Shown here piece after piece: positions 32,612 to 42,052 of a stretch of DNA of 48,425 nt. The notes below the pieces were generated by a model, which saw only the letters and a program-made list of their open reading frames with translations, had not been told where the DNA came from and made no database searches. A program made the translations under genes and the position numbers. Origin of the DNA: Bacteroides sp. (lineage in GTDB: Bacteria; Bacteroidota; Bacteroidia; Bacteroidales; Bacteroidaceae); the NCBI GenBank assembly GCA_022648295.1, contig JALCME010000028.1:1-48425 (forward strand). Reading direction: 5' to 3'. Every line of letters starts with the position of its first letter. Position 1 is the first letter of the stretch.

Positions 32612-32639
32612 CTCCGCATTAAAACAAACAGTTAACAAA

Positions 32640-34550
32640 ATGAGAGTAAAATTCTTCCGGCCCTACTTATCAGTAAAGGTATTGCCCATTTGGACTATTC
32701 TCCTAATTGATATATTAACCATTTCCCTATCGTGTGTTTTTGCATATATCCTCCGGTACGACTTTCGAAGCATTTTTACAGGCATAACTTCCATCAACAC
32801 CACCATTTTATGGGTCATCGGAATCAATCTCATTTTTTTCAAAGTCTTCCGTACCTATTCAAATGTATTGCGCTACTCTTCCTTTATTGACATCATGCGC
32901 ATTTTTGTAGCCCTGTCCATATCCTACGCCTTATTGATCATGGGTAATATTCTCTTATCAGATTTTTTTTCCATTATCATAGCTCCTGTTAGCGTCCTGT
33001 TTATGTCCTACATCATTAGCTTTGCCATGATGTCCTGTTCACGCATAGCCGTTAAAGTTATTTACGAGCAGATCCATTTTGACGGACGTCATAGCGCCAA
33101 CGCATTTGTCTACGGAGCTAAAGAAGTAGGAGTCAACATAGCCAAAGCTCTCAGAGTAAACCTGCGTAACCATTACCGTCTGCGTGGTTTTATAGTTGAT
33201 GAACCGGAACTGGTCGGAAAAACAATGATGGGTGTGGAAGCATTTGCCAATGACGGAAATCTGATAGACGTCTTAAATGAACGGGACATACACATTGTTA
33301 TCGTATCCCCTTCTAAAATGGCGGAATTAAAAAAATCGGATATGGCAGACCGCCTGTTAAACGAGAATATCCGCCTGATGACAGCCCCTCCCCTCAGCGA
33401 ATGGAACGGACAGACGCTAAATCGTGAACAACTCAAAGACATACAGATAGAAGATTTACTGGAACGTGACCCTATCAGTATAGATATTCACAAAGTTGCC
33501 TCCCAACTTGAAGGCAAGCGTGTGCTCATCACAGGAGCCGCGGGTTCCATCGGCAGTGAAATTATGCGCCAGGTAGCTTCGTTCAATCCTTATAAACTGA
33601 TACTCGTTGATCAGGCGGAAACCCCGCTCCACGACATTCGTCTGGAATTGCAGGACCGCTGGCGCGATATTGATGCCGAAACAATCATCGCCGACATTTC
33701 CAATGCCACCCGTATGGAAGCCATATTCCATGAATACAGGCCCCAATATATTTTCCATGCCGCCGCCTACAAGCACGTGCCAATGATGGAAGACAATGTA
33801 TCGGAATCTATTCAGATTAATGTTTTTGGTACACGCACACTGGCAGACCTTGCGGTAAAATACAATGCGGAAAAGTTTGTGATGATCTCCACTGACAAAG
33901 CGGTCAACCCCACCAACGTTATGGGTTGCTCCAAACGCATTTGTGAAATTTACATCCAATCCCTCGCCAAGAAACTCGAGAAACAAGATGGTTGTCACCC
34001 TCAATTCATCACCACACGCTTTGGTAACGTACTGGGTTCCAACGGTTCCGTCATTCCCCGTTTTCGTGATCAGATACGCCGTGGTGGTCCCGTTACCGTC
34101 ACCCACCCTGAAATCATCCGCTATTTCATGACCATCCCCGAAGCATGCCGTCTTGTACTCGAAGCTGGAGGCATGGGCAAAGGCGGTGAAATCTATATCT
34201 TCGATATGGGTAAACCGGTCAAAATAGTCGACCTTGCTAAAAAGATGATCAGCCTGTCAGGACGTACAGATGTCAAAATTGAGTTTACCGGTTTGCGCCA
34301 CGGAGAAAAACTCTATGAAGAGCTTCTCAACACCAAAGAACTGACCAAACCTACCTACCACGAAAAGATCATGATAGCCAATGTCCGCGAGTACGACTAT
34401 GATGAGGTGAAAGAACGCATCCAGAACCTCATCAACATCAGCTATTCCTATGATCAAATGGAAATTGTGAAAGCCATGAAAGATCTGGTTCCCGAATTCA
34501 TTAGTAAGAATTCCTGTTTCGAAGAGCTGGATAAACGGCCCTGTCCATAA
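32640..34550 (+). CDS. Membrane-anchored nucleoside-diphosphate-sugar dehydratase (FlaA1/WbpM/CapD family)
   Basis: This 636-residue protein has four N-terminal transmembrane helices (about residues 15-130), a CoA-binding-like Rossmann domain (about 150-280, ANAFVYGAKEVGVNIAKAL) and a C-terminal extended SDR domain. The SDR domain has the NAD motif GAAGSIGSE at 299-307, HAAAYKHVPMMEDN, and STDKAVNPTNVMGCSKR. Met in place of the usual catalytic Tyr is normal for the long WbpM/PglF-type 4,6-dehydratases. It probably converts UDP-GlcNAc to the 4-keto-6-deoxy sugar used in surface polysaccharide or glycoprotein glycans. It is transcribed alone, away from the minus-strand polysaccharide operon. 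Confidence 0.93.
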   Translation: MRVKFFRPYLSVKVLPIWTILLIDILTISLSCVFAYILRYDFRSIFTGITSINTTILWVIGINLIFFKVFRTYSNVLRYSSFIDIMRIFVALSISYALLIMGNILLSDFFSIIIAPVSVLFMSYIISFAMMSCSRIAVKVIYEQIHFDGRHSANAFVYGAKEVGVNIAKALRVNLRNHYRLRGFIVDEPELVGKTMMGVEAFANDGNLIDVLNERDIHIVIVSPSKMAELKKSDMADRLLNENIRLMTAPPLSEWNGQTLNREQLKDIQIEDLLERDPISIDIHKVASQLEGKRVLITGAAGSIGSEIMRQVASFNPYKLILVDQAETPLHDIRLELQDRWRDIDAETIIADISNATRMEAIFHEYRPQYIFHAAAYKHVPMMEDNVSESIQINVFGTRTLADLAVKYNAEKFVMISTDKAVNPTNVMGCSKRICEIYIQSLAKKLEKQDGCHPQFITTRFGNVLGSNGSVIPRFRDQIRRGGPVTVTHPEIIRYFMTIPEACRLVLEAGGMGKGGEIYIFDMGKPVKIVDLAKKMISLSGRTDVKIEFTGLRHGEKLYEELLNTKELTKPTYHEKIMIANVREYDYDEVKERIQNLINISYSYDQMEIVKAMKDLVPEFISKNSCFEELDKRPCP

Positions 34551-34682
34551 AGACACTCTGTGAAGAACAGATAAGAAGTCACTGGGCTGCTTTTCAAAAA
34601 GATCCGTACTGGCTGGTCAGAAGACACGAATCTTTAAAATAGGAAGTTTTAAATCTCCGAGTAGGATTGGCAGTATTATAGT

Positions 34683-35924
34683 TCACGTTCCGATTCTATT
34701 CGCTAATATACCCGGAATCAAGCGCACTCCCTTATATTCCGTATCCATATTAATATTGGCAATATAGCGAAAATTGATATTTTCCTCATCTGCAAAATTA
34801 TTCAATGAAGGTATACTGACCGGATTTTGGAAACGTCTATACTTGCACTCCACTGCTAATTTTTGTAACGATCCATCCAATACAAAGTCCACCTCCGTAC
34901 CACTCTGAGTACGATAAAAATAAATCGTATCCGCGGCCTGCCGCTTTCTCCAGAGCTCCAGTAATATGTAATTTTCAAACAAGGCACCATTGTCCGTTCT
35001 GAATGCTATTTCATTAAAACTATTATAAATGATATTGCGCAATCCCAAATCACAAAAATACACCTTATTCATCTTCCCTATCACTTTACGTTTATTCGTA
35101 AAATAAGGTTCCACTAATTTTATGATATACATTTTTTGGAGCAAATAAATATATTCCTCGCAACGCGCATACGGCAATCCACTCTCACGGCTCAAATCAT
35201 TCACATTCACCAGATTCCCTATCTGTACGGCTAACAAACGGAGTAACTTATTGAAACCTACGAAATGCTCATTTGCAATATAATGACGCACATCATTCAA
35301 CAAGTAAGTCTGGTAAATGTCATTCAGCAATTCCACTTTCTCCTGAGGATTGTTAGTCAGGGCTGTGCGTGGAAGTCCACCATAAATCAGATACTCTTCA
35401 CAAGCCATTCTCAATGGCGCCACCAGTGCCTCATCACTCCCGCCCTGCAATTCCTGTTGCAAACGCCACAACTTTTCATCCTTAAACAGCAGATATTCCG
35501 AAAAAGAAAGAGACAATACCTCTATTACACGCACACGGCCAGCCAACGATTCCTCAATATGTTGAAGAATATCCAGACTCGAACTACCCGAACAAAGAAT
35601 ACGCAAATTATCGTACTTATCCGTCAATAATTTCAACATGGTGGAGATGCCTTGTATAAACTGAAATTCATCAAGTAACAGCAATCCGTTCAATTCTTCA
35701 TTAAGGTATATTTTCAAATATTGCTCAATGGTACTGAATTGCTGAAACCGGGCTGCCACTTCCACATCCTGCCCGTTTAGAAATAAAGCGTTCCGAAAAC
35801 TTTCAGTAGGATAAGCCTTCATTATAGAAGTCTTACCTACCTGCCTTGCACCAATCAGCCCCACAATAGGCACTAGATTAAATGCAGATTGAATCTTTTC
35901 CTTATAACTATTTCTTGCTATCAT
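34683..35924 (-). CDS. AAA_14 / DUF4143 ATPase
   Basis: This 413-residue protein has an N-terminal P-loop GLIGARQVGKTSIMKAYPTE (about residues 18-37), Walker B GLLLLDEFQFIQG and sensor LCSGSSSLDI, matching AAA_14. The C-terminal DUF4143 region is nuclease-like, with FENYILLELWRKRQAADTIY, FYRTQSGTEVDFVLDG and KLAVECKYRR; this is the E-D-ECK pattern of restriction-endonuclease-like folds. These ATPases are very common in Bacteroidetes and other gut bacteria. The function is unknown, with suggested links to toxin-antitoxin or DNA-related roles. It is monocistronic. Confidence 0.9.
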   Translation of the reverse strand: MIARNSYKEKIQSAFNLVPIVGLIGARQVGKTSIMKAYPTESFRNALFLNGQDVEVAARFQQFSTIEQYLKIYLNEELNGLLLLDEFQFIQGISTMLKLLTDKYDNLRILCSGSSSLDILQHIEESLAGRVRVIEVLSLSFSEYLLFKDEKLWRLQQELQGGSDEALVAPLRMACEEYLIYGGLPRTALTNNPQEKVELLNDIYQTYLLNDVRHYIANEHFVGFNKLLRLLAVQIGNLVNVNDLSRESGLPYARCEEYIYLLQKMYIIKLVEPYFTNKRKVIGKMNKVYFCDLGLRNIIYNSFNEIAFRTDNGALFENYILLELWRKRQAADTIYFYRTQSGTEVDFVLDGSLQKLAVECKYRRFQNPVSIPSLNNFADEENINFRYIANINMDTEYKGVRLIPGILANRIGT

Positions 35925-36018
35925 ACTCCATTATTTCCTACAAAAATACTATTTCCCAGCAAAAAACAATAAAAATCCCTATGGAATTTCAGACAAACGA
36001 CAAAAATACATCTGTTAT

Positions 36019-37248
36019 TTAGCTTTTCTGCATCTCCTGTTGAAAAGAAAAAGTGAGGAATTCCGCCGGACGCATAAGAGCCACCATCACCGTCACCCGT
36101 AATATCCCATTCAATATATCATCGGCAGTCATCGTATTCCCCAGCCCCACATGGACACTGAACGCATCTCCGGGAGTGGCACCAGCCAAGCCGCCACGCT
36201 TCCATATACCGTACAGAAAGTTTTCAATCATACTCTTTATCCTGAGCCATGTAGCAGCCACATTCGGTTCAAACGCGTAAGCCCGGACCGCATATTTCAC
36301 CGACTCCTCAAGCATAATCATGGTCCGACGCGTATTGACATACCGCCAGTCCAGTGAATTTCCATCCAATGTACGGGCACCCCAGACCAATACCCCTTCA
36401 CCTGCAAACAGCCGTATGGCATTCACCGACTTACCGCTCATCGTAACATTTAAATCCTCCTGCTCCTCAGAAGTGATGTTTACAGCCGGTGAAACCACAG
36501 CATTCATCCCCACATTCGCGGGAGCCTTCCATACACCACGGCTATTATCCACCATGGTGTAAATGCCCGCAATAGCAGCCGATGGCGGCAATAAAGCTTC
36601 AAAAGGAGTCGCTCTTCCCCCCTCCATGATGCTAACATTAACCCAGGGATAATAAGCCACTCCGAAATCAAGATGCGAACAACCTATCTTCTCCCTAAAT
36701 TCCGTCACAACATCACCCTCCGCATCATTCCGACTTTTGTAGCCGTCGTATATATCCAAAATAGCGATCCGGTTACCCATCTTGCCACAATGCGCCAACA
36801 TTTCAACCTGAACTTCGAAGCATAATTCCCTGTCCTTCAACCCAACAACTTCCGGGCAAAGCACCAGGGTTGGTTCCTGCTCTTCCACAAGCACCCCGAT
36901 GCCCTTTTTAAAAGCATCCGCGCTTAGTTCCCCCACAGTATAATCACCTATGGAAACAATGTAGCAGGCCCCTCCGCCATTCAGAAAAAACATCATCATT
37001 TGAAAATACAAGGAAAACGATACCCCGCCTTCCTTTAGCGGCAAAGCAGACGAAGACGCAGGAGCACCACCAAAATACATACGAAATTCCGTCATAGACG
37101 AGATGCGGAAAGGCTTGTTCAACAAAGAAACACTTCCCTTCATCGCCTTCTCCGTATATCCAATAAAAGCAGGTATCGCAGTAGCGACCTCCACTACAGA
37201 AGCAGGAAAACTATCATTTTCCACAATATAAGCACCCGGAGTTTTCAT
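36019..37248 (-). CDS. Orphan contractile tail-sheath protein
   Basis: This 409-residue protein begins TPGAYIVENDSFPASVVEVA, the PGVYVEE-type start of contractile tail sheaths. It also contains AIPAFIGYTEKA, GEGVLVWGARTLDGNSLDWRY and RRTMIMLEESVKYAVRAYAF, and ends in the sheath C-terminal domain (ATPGDAFSVHVGLGNTMTADD). Both conserved ends are present, so it looks complete and is close to the length of Afp/PVC-type injection-system sheaths. No tube, baseplate, spike or ClpV/Afp15-like ATPase is nearby. It may be a domesticated remnant, or the sheath of a system encoded elsewhere. The upstream 84-residue gene ends 4 bp before it and is surely co-transcribed. Confidence 0.85.
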   Translation of the reverse strand: MKTPGAYIVENDSFPASVVEVATAIPAFIGYTEKAMKGSVSLLNKPFRISSMTEFRMYFGGAPASSSALPLKEGGVSFSLYFQMMMFFLNGGGACYIVSIGDYTVGELSADAFKKGIGVLVEEQEPTLVLCPEVVGLKDRELCFEVQVEMLAHCGKMGNRIAILDIYDGYKSRNDAEGDVVTEFREKIGCSHLDFGVAYYPWVNVSIMEGGRATPFEALLPPSAAIAGIYTMVDNSRGVWKAPANVGMNAVVSPAVNITSEEQEDLNVTMSGKSVNAIRLFAGEGVLVWGARTLDGNSLDWRYVNTRRTMIMLEESVKYAVRAYAFEPNVAATWLRIKSMIENFLYGIWKRGGLAGATPGDAFSVHVGLGNTMTADDILNGILRVTVMVALMRPAEFLTFSFQQEMQKS

Positions 37249-37252
37249 TTCA

Positions 37253-37507
37253 TTAAACTAATGCTTGAAAAAATTGATCCATTTCTTCTTCACTAATGCC
37301 CTCTCCCTCATGGAAAGACTTTATGGCTGCTTTCAGTCGGCTTTTCTTCTCCTGTTCTGTAAACTGTCCCGGGAAATCAACCTTACTGATTTCTTTTTTA
37401 TGAGATAATCCTGCATTTGTATCATGAGAAAGATGGTACAGTGATTCAGGTTCCTGTGCAAATAAAGCATCCGATTCTTTTTCCTTATATGATTTCGATT
37501 TTTTCAT
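37253..37507 (-). CDS. Small hydrophilic protein co-transcribed with the sheath gene
   Basis: This 84-residue, highly charged protein has a basic N-terminus MKKSKSYKEKESD, a linker with FPGQFTEQEKKSRLKAAIKS and an acidic tail GISEEEMDQFFQALV. The last segment is predicted helical and could be a docking motif. Only 4 bp separate its stop from the sheath start. It resembles no named family I know. A sheath chaperone, adaptor or cargo-linker role is possible by position only. Confidence 0.65.
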   Translation of the reverse strand: MKKSKSYKEKESDALFAQEPESLYHLSHDTNAGLSHKKEISKVDFPGQFTEQEKKSRLKAAIKSFHEGEGISEEEMDQFFQALV

Positions 37508-37524
37508 AAGATGAGCATTAATAA

Positions 37525-37566
37525 CAATCGCGAAATTAAGAAATATATTCTTTAATTCCGCGATTG
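37525..37566. terminator. Long imperfect hairpin, probable terminator between operons
   Basis: An imperfect inverted repeat of about 18-19 bp (37525-37542 with 37548-37566) has CAATCGCG at one outer end and CGCGATTG at the other, and AT-rich inner pairs. It lies between the stop of the polysaccharide operon's last gene (37596) and the start of the small gene at 37507. It probably ends the polysaccharide transcript. Confidence 0.6.
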
Positions 37567-37595
37567 CTAATAATTTTTATGTCGTAAAGTCTCTT

Positions 37596-38567
37596 TCAGT
37601 TATAACATTTCCTCCTCAATGTCTCTTCATGCAATCGGTAATACTTCCGCATGAAAGCCACGTAGATGAAACCCAGTACCAGCACCATGGCCCCCAGATA
37701 CCAGTAGCCATAAGTCATGAAACGGAAATAACCCAACATCACCACTACCTGTGCCACCATATAGATCAACGATACCACCACATGCGGCAAGTGCAATTCA
37801 TTCGCCATAAGCTGATACATGTGCTTGCGGTGCGGCAAACCGATATTCTCGTGAAGCATGATGCGGTGTACAATCGTCAGGATGCAGTCCGCACCATATA
37901 CCGAAACCAGTACCAGCCAACTGAAATCCCCCGTTGCCACAACCAGCTTACCCAGTAAGAACAGCAACACAAAGGCAATGCTCACCGCCCCCACATCGCC
38001 CGCAAAACACTTCGCCTGCTTACGGAAGTTAAAGAAGCAGAACACCACCACCGCACACATCATCGTATAAATCATCTCCGGCTCCACAAACGCCCTGATC
38101 TCTGCATTCACATAAGCCAATATGCCCAGCAACACCAACGAATACCCCCCCGTGATGCCATTGATGCCATCCATGAAGTTATACATGTTAATCATGCCCG
38201 TGCACACCACCAGCGCAATGACAAACGTCCACCAAGGCAGCGCGAACAACCCCCATTCATAAAACATCAGCGCCATCGCAGAGAAGTGCAACACCAACCT
38301 GAGCCACTGCGGTGTGGAACGTATATCATCCACAAAGCTAATCAACGAAATCAGCGTCAGCCCCAACATAAACCAGGGGTACACACCACCGCTCACTATG
38401 AAATAAGCCAAAGCCCCGAAATAAAAGATGATTCCCCCGCCCCGCAACGTGATCCGCTTATGCGAACTCCGTTCATTCGGTCGGTCGATGATGTCAAACC
38501 GATCCGCCAGACGAAAATAAAAAAGTTCCGCTACGAACAGCAGAACCACTACAATCAAATAATACAT
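37596..38567 (-). CDS. WecA/WbpL-like polyprenyl-phosphate glycosyl-1-phosphate transferase
   Basis: This 323-residue integral membrane protein of the MraY/WecA family has about ten helices. Conserved segments are DIIDRPNERSSHKRITLRGGG (residues about 25-45, the DxPxxRxxH motif), SFVDDIRSTPQWLRL (the DD motif), NMYNFMDGINGITG and CFAGDVGAVSIAF, ending GLPHRKHMYQ with the HxxH-like loop. It should attach the first sugar phosphate (GlcNAc, FucNAc or similar) to undecaprenyl phosphate and so start repeat-unit assembly. It is the last gene of the minus-strand polysaccharide operon, 14 bp after the cupin gene. Confidence 0.92.
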   Translation of the reverse strand: MYYLIVVVLLFVAELFYFRLADRFDIIDRPNERSSHKRITLRGGGIIFYFGALAYFIVSGGVYPWFMLGLTLISLISFVDDIRSTPQWLRLVLHFSAMALMFYEWGLFALPWWTFVIALVVCTGMINMYNFMDGINGITGGYSLVLLGILAYVNAEIRAFVEPEMIYTMMCAVVVFCFFNFRKQAKCFAGDVGAVSIAFVLLFLLGKLVVATGDFSWLVLVSVYGADCILTIVHRIMLHENIGLPHRKHMYQLMANELHLPHVVVSLIYMVAQVVVMLGYFRFMTYGYWYLGAMVLVLGFIYVAFMRKYYRLHEETLRRKCYN

Positions 38568-38581
38568 TATACCATCATATT

Positions 38582-38998
38582 TTAAGACCTTTGCATCACA
38601 TCCTCAGCAGCTAACGGAGCATACGGACCATCTTTCGTTTCAAAGATCACCGTATCAGGTTCCAACACCTCCACGGTATGCCATTGCCCTAAAGGGATGT
38701 TGACGCCATAAGCCCCATTTTGCGGATTCAATATAGCCGTCTCCATCACCTCCCCCCGGTCATTATAAAACAACACTCTAAGACTCCCCCTCAACACCAC
38801 ATACGTCTCCGCCGTATACCTGTGCCGATGGATAGCCAATGCCGTACCCGGTTGCATCGCGTTCAGTAACCGCTGCGAAGGAGCATCCAGCGAAGTATGA
38901 AAATTATAATTCATACGCAAACGCGGACTCTCCGCCGCCTTTGCCGATACACTATCCAATAATTCGTTATCAATTAGTTCCATAATCGCCCTCTCCAT
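38582..38998 (-). CDS. WbuC-family cupin-fold protein
   Basis: This 138-residue protein matches the WbuC cupin family found in O-antigen and capsule clusters. It has MNYNFHTSLDAPSQRLLNAM, then PGTALAIHRHRYTAETYVVL with the metal-ligand pattern HxHxxxxE, LGQWHTVEVLEPDTVIFE with a third histidine, and an ending DGPYAPLAAED. The reaction is unknown; a single metal-binding cupin domain suggests a sugar isomerase or a binding role. It sits between the epimerase gene (5 bp) and the initiating transferase. An alternative start is Met6. Confidence 0.85.
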   Translation of the reverse strand: MERAIMELIDNELLDSVSAKAAESPRLRMNYNFHTSLDAPSQRLLNAMQPGTALAIHRHRYTAETYVVLRGSLRVLFYNDRGEVMETAILNPQNGAYGVNIPLGQWHTVEVLEPDTVIFETKDGPYAPLAAEDVMQRS

Positions 38999-39003
38999 CT
39001 ATC

Positions 39004-39963
39004 TTATTTTTCAAACGAACGTATCGTCTTTCTCAATCCCTCTTCTGCACGTACCGGCATGTGTTCAATGCCTAACGCCGCTTTTATCTTTGCATTACTC
39101 ACCACATAATTCTCTGTCAACTTACGCAGGCGCTCCTTGTTCAACGGCAGATGAAGCCAAGTACCCACAGTAGCCACAGCCTCCATCAAACCCTTGTTCA
39201 ACTTCCAGATACGTGCTTTCTTCCCCATCGCCTCACACATCACATGGATCAACTCATTCGTGGACAATGCTTCATCATCCCCCATATGATAAATCCCCGT
39301 CGGCACATCCTTTGTCAGCAAACCCTCTACCACATAGCATAGGTTATCCACCGAAGTAAACGACCGCCTGTTTTCAAAAGCCCCTAATGGCCAGGGAATA
39401 CCCTTCTTCACCACACTATACAATAAGTTCAGGTTTCCCTTATTCCCCGGACCATGAATCATACAAGGACGAAGGATGTACACCTGCTTCGAATGCAAAG
39501 GACATTTCCTTAAAAGCCCCAATATATACTCTTCCGCTTTTATCTTGCTCTCACCATAAGGCCCCACCGGAGCAGGGACCACCTCCTCGGTTAAAACCTC
39601 ACCCGGCACACTATCCGCAGCCGCCTTCACCGAACTAAAAAAGATAAACTTCGTAGCCAATGATTCTATAAAGAAATCATAAATCTTCTGAGTCAGCCCC
39701 GTGTTAATATCAAAATACGCTTGAGCAGCCGAACTATTCTTCGTATCATGCGCCTTACCTGCCAGATGAATGATTGCATCAAAATGAGGCAAGTTCTGCA
39801 TAGGGAATGACACAGCTTCTAAATCTTTCCACGAGAAAGTCTTCACCACTCCTTCTTTTTCAGGAGCTACAATATCCAATCCATAAAGGGTATGATGTGC
39901 TTTTAACGCATTAACCAAATTAGAACCAACAAAACCGTGAACTCCGGTAATTAGAATATTCAT
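39004..39963 (-). CDS. NAD-dependent sugar epimerase/reductase (extended SDR)
   Basis: This 319-residue extended SDR has the NAD motif ITGVHGFVGSNLV at residues 4-16, IIHLAGKAHD, FFSSVKAA and the catalytic Tyr-Lys pair in GPYGESKIKAEEYI. LRPCMIHGPGNKGNLNLLY and FTSVDNLCYVVEGLL complete the family pattern. The HLAGKAHD sequence and position next to a WbpL-like transferase suggest a UDP-hexose 4-epimerase or 4-keto reductase such as the WbpK/WbpV/Gne type. The exact sugar is not decidable. It lies 3 bp from ugd and 5 bp from the cupin gene. Confidence 0.88.
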   Translation of the reverse strand: MNILITGVHGFVGSNLVNALKAHHTLYGLDIVAPEKEGVVKTFSWKDLEAVSFPMQNLPHFDAIIHLAGKAHDTKNSSAAQAYFDINTGLTQKIYDFFIESLATKFIFFSSVKAAADSVPGEVLTEEVVPAPVGPYGESKIKAEEYILGLLRKCPLHSKQVYILRPCMIHGPGNKGNLNLLYSVVKKGIPWPLGAFENRRSFTSVDNLCYVVEGLLTKDVPTGIYHMGDDEALSTNELIHVMCEAMGKKARIWKLNKGLMEAVATVGTWLHLPLNKERLRKLTENYVVSNAKIKAALGIEHMPVRAEEGLRKTIRSFEK

Positions 39964-39966
39964 AAA

Positions 39967-41280
39967 CTACTTTCCAATACAAGTATAAGAAAATCCCATA
40001 CCCTCCAACTCCTTTTTATCATAAATGTTCCGTCCGTCAATTATAACAGACGTCTTCATTGTCTTTTTCAACACTCCCCAACTCGGCATACGAAATTCTT
40101 TCCACTCCGTAACTAACAGTAATGCATCAGCATCAAGCACAGCATCATACATATCACTGGCATATTCTATCTTATCTCCCACTCTGCGCTTACATTCATT
40201 CATCGCAATAGGATCATAAGCCTTCACCGTAGCTCCTGCATCCACCAGTTTATCTATCAAGACTAAAGCCGGAGCCTCACGCATATCATCCGTTTCTGGT
40301 TTAAAGGCCAATCCCCACATTGCAATCCGCTTTCCTTTCACATCATTCTTAAAGGCTTTTAATAGTTTATCAAATAGAATACCCTTTTGGGTTTCATTGA
40401 CTTCCTCAACCGCCTTCAATACCTTCATCGGATAACCATTTTTCTCTGCCGTTTTGATTAACGCTTTTACATCTTTAGGAAAACAAGAACCTCCATACCC
40501 ACAACCGGGATAAAGGAACTTCCTTCCAATACGACTATCCGCCCCAATTCCTTTACGCACCATATTTACATCAGCCCCGACCAACTCACAAAGATTCGCA
40601 ATATCATTCATAAAACTAATGCGTGTTGCAAGCATAGAATTAGCAGCGTATTTTATCATTTCCGCACTGGGAATATCTGTAAAGATCAGTCGATAATTGT
40701 TCATCATAAAAGGCTTATAAAGCTGTTCCATTATTTTTTTAGCTCTATCCGATTCCACCCCAACTACTACACGATCAGGTTTCATAAAATCATCTACTGC
40801 ATCTCCTTCCTTCAGGAATTCAGGATTTGAAGCCACATCGAACTCTATTTGGACATTACGCTTATCTAATTCTTCCTGAATAGCGGCTTTTACTTTTTTC
40901 GCAGTACCTACCGGAACAGTGCTCTTTGTTACCACAAGCACATACTTATTCATATTTTGGCCTATCGTACGTGCCACCTCCAAGACATACCTCAAATCAG
41001 CACTTCCATCCTCGTCAGGTGGAGTACCCACTGCACTAAAAACAACCTCCACATCGTCCAGACACTCCGTGAGATCAGTGGTGAACTTCAAGCGACCAGC
41101 AGTGTAGTTTCGGTGAACCATATCTTCTAAACCAGGCTCATAAATAGGAAGAATTCCCTTCTTTAGATTCTCTATTTTATCGGCCTGTACATCTACACAA
41201 GTCACATCCACTCCCATTTCAGAGAAACAGGCACCAGTTACTAACCCCACATATCCTGTTCCAACTATAGCTATTTTCAT
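39967..41280 (-). CDS. ugd: UDP-glucose 6-dehydrogenase
   Basis: This 437-residue enzyme oxidises UDP-glucose to UDP-glucuronate with two NAD. The N-terminal Rossmann motif MKIAIVGTGYVGLVTGACFS, the central EFLKEGDAVDDFMKPDRVVVG and the catalytic Cys266 in GYGGSCFPKDVKAL are all present. The C-terminal domain has MWGLAFKPETDDMREAPAL. The length is typical. UDP-glucuronate would be a building block for the acidic polysaccharide made by this operon. It follows the GT2 gene after 8 bp and precedes the epimerase by 3 bp. Confidence 0.96.
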   Translation of the reverse strand: MKIAIVGTGYVGLVTGACFSEMGVDVTCVDVQADKIENLKKGILPIYEPGLEDMVHRNYTAGRLKFTTDLTECLDDVEVVFSAVGTPPDEDGSADLRYVLEVARTIGQNMNKYVLVVTKSTVPVGTAKKVKAAIQEELDKRNVQIEFDVASNPEFLKEGDAVDDFMKPDRVVVGVESDRAKKIMEQLYKPFMMNNYRLIFTDIPSAEMIKYAANSMLATRISFMNDIANLCELVGADVNMVRKGIGADSRIGRKFLYPGCGYGGSCFPKDVKALIKTAEKNGYPMKVLKAVEEVNETQKGILFDKLLKAFKNDVKGKRIAMWGLAFKPETDDMREAPALVLIDKLVDAGATVKAYDPIAMNECKRRVGDKIEYASDMYDAVLDADALLLVTEWKEFRMPSWGVLKKTMKTSVIIDGRNIYDKKELEGMGFSYTCIGK

Positions 41281-41288
41281 GCTAAAAT

Positions 41289-42050
41289 CTATTTAGTAAA
41301 AATTAATTCAAATACTTTGATAATATATTTAAAAAAAAGTAGAGGCATTGATGTAAATAAATCATTTTCTTTGCAAGCTCTTACTATTTCCTTATTCAAT
41401 ATAAAATTACTATTAAACGATGCAGTACTTTTCCCTCCTGTCCTCATTTTCATAAAATCAAAAGGTAAATATTTAGTATTTAAACGATGAACATATAAAA
41501 AACGAACCAATAACTCAAAATCTGCCGCTATTTTATAATCCGTTTTATAATATCCAAACTCTTCAAAATATTTTCGATAAGTAAAAAACGTAGGATGTGC
41601 AGGCATAAAACCAAATCGAAAAAGCTTTGGAGAAAAAATTCGAGATGAATAATAGCGTACTGTCTTATCCAAATTATTAGGATTCACAAAACGCACATCA
41701 CCATATACAGCCTGCACTTCCTCATTGTGAAAAGCTTCAACTACTTTAGCAATAACATCATCTCTATGATAAAAATCATCAGAATTGATTATTCCCACAA
41801 TATCTCCCGTAGCCATACGAATGCCTTTGTTCATCGCATCATACAGGCCAGTATCCTTTTCAGTAATCCACTTTAACCTACCACCAAATTTGGATTCATA
41901 TTCTCTTATAATATCTATAGTATTATCTGTTGATGAACCATCAACTATTATATATTCAATATTTATACAAGATTGTAAGAGAACTGATAGTATTGTATCA
42001 GTAAGGGTTTGGGCACTATTAAAAGTAACGGTTATAATAGAAATTTTCAT
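41289..42050 (-). CDS. Family 2 glycosyltransferase
   Basis: This 253-residue GT-A enzyme opens ISIITVTFNSAQTLTDTILS and contains EYIIVDGSSTDNTIDIIREY, the WITEKDTGLYDAMNKGIRMA motif and IINSDDFYHRDDVI, whose Asp-Asp is the metal and nucleotide site. This is the GT2 subgroup common in Bacteroides capsule clusters (DxGxYDAMNKG). No membrane helix is seen, so it is probably membrane-associated through its C-terminus. It lies 2 bp from the GT4 gene and adds one sugar to the lipid-linked repeat unit; donor and acceptor are unknown. Confidence 0.9.
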   Translation of the reverse strand: MKISIITVTFNSAQTLTDTILSVLLQSCINIEYIIVDGSSTDNTIDIIREYESKFGGRLKWITEKDTGLYDAMNKGIRMATGDIVGIINSDDFYHRDDVIAKVVEAFHNEEVQAVYGDVRFVNPNNLDKTVRYYSSRIFSPKLFRFGFMPAHPTFFTYRKYFEEFGYYKTDYKIAADFELLVRFLYVHRLNTKYLPFDFMKMRTGGKSTASFNSNFILNKEIVRACKENDLFTSMPLLFFKYIIKVFELIFTK

Positions 42051-42052
42051 AG

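Noticed and set aside
34683..37507. AAA_14 ATPase as the motor of a contractile injection system with the sheath gene
   Set aside because: Injection-system ATPases are Afp15-like or ClpV-like AAA+ proteins. AAA_14/DUF4143 proteins are unrelated and widespread singletons.
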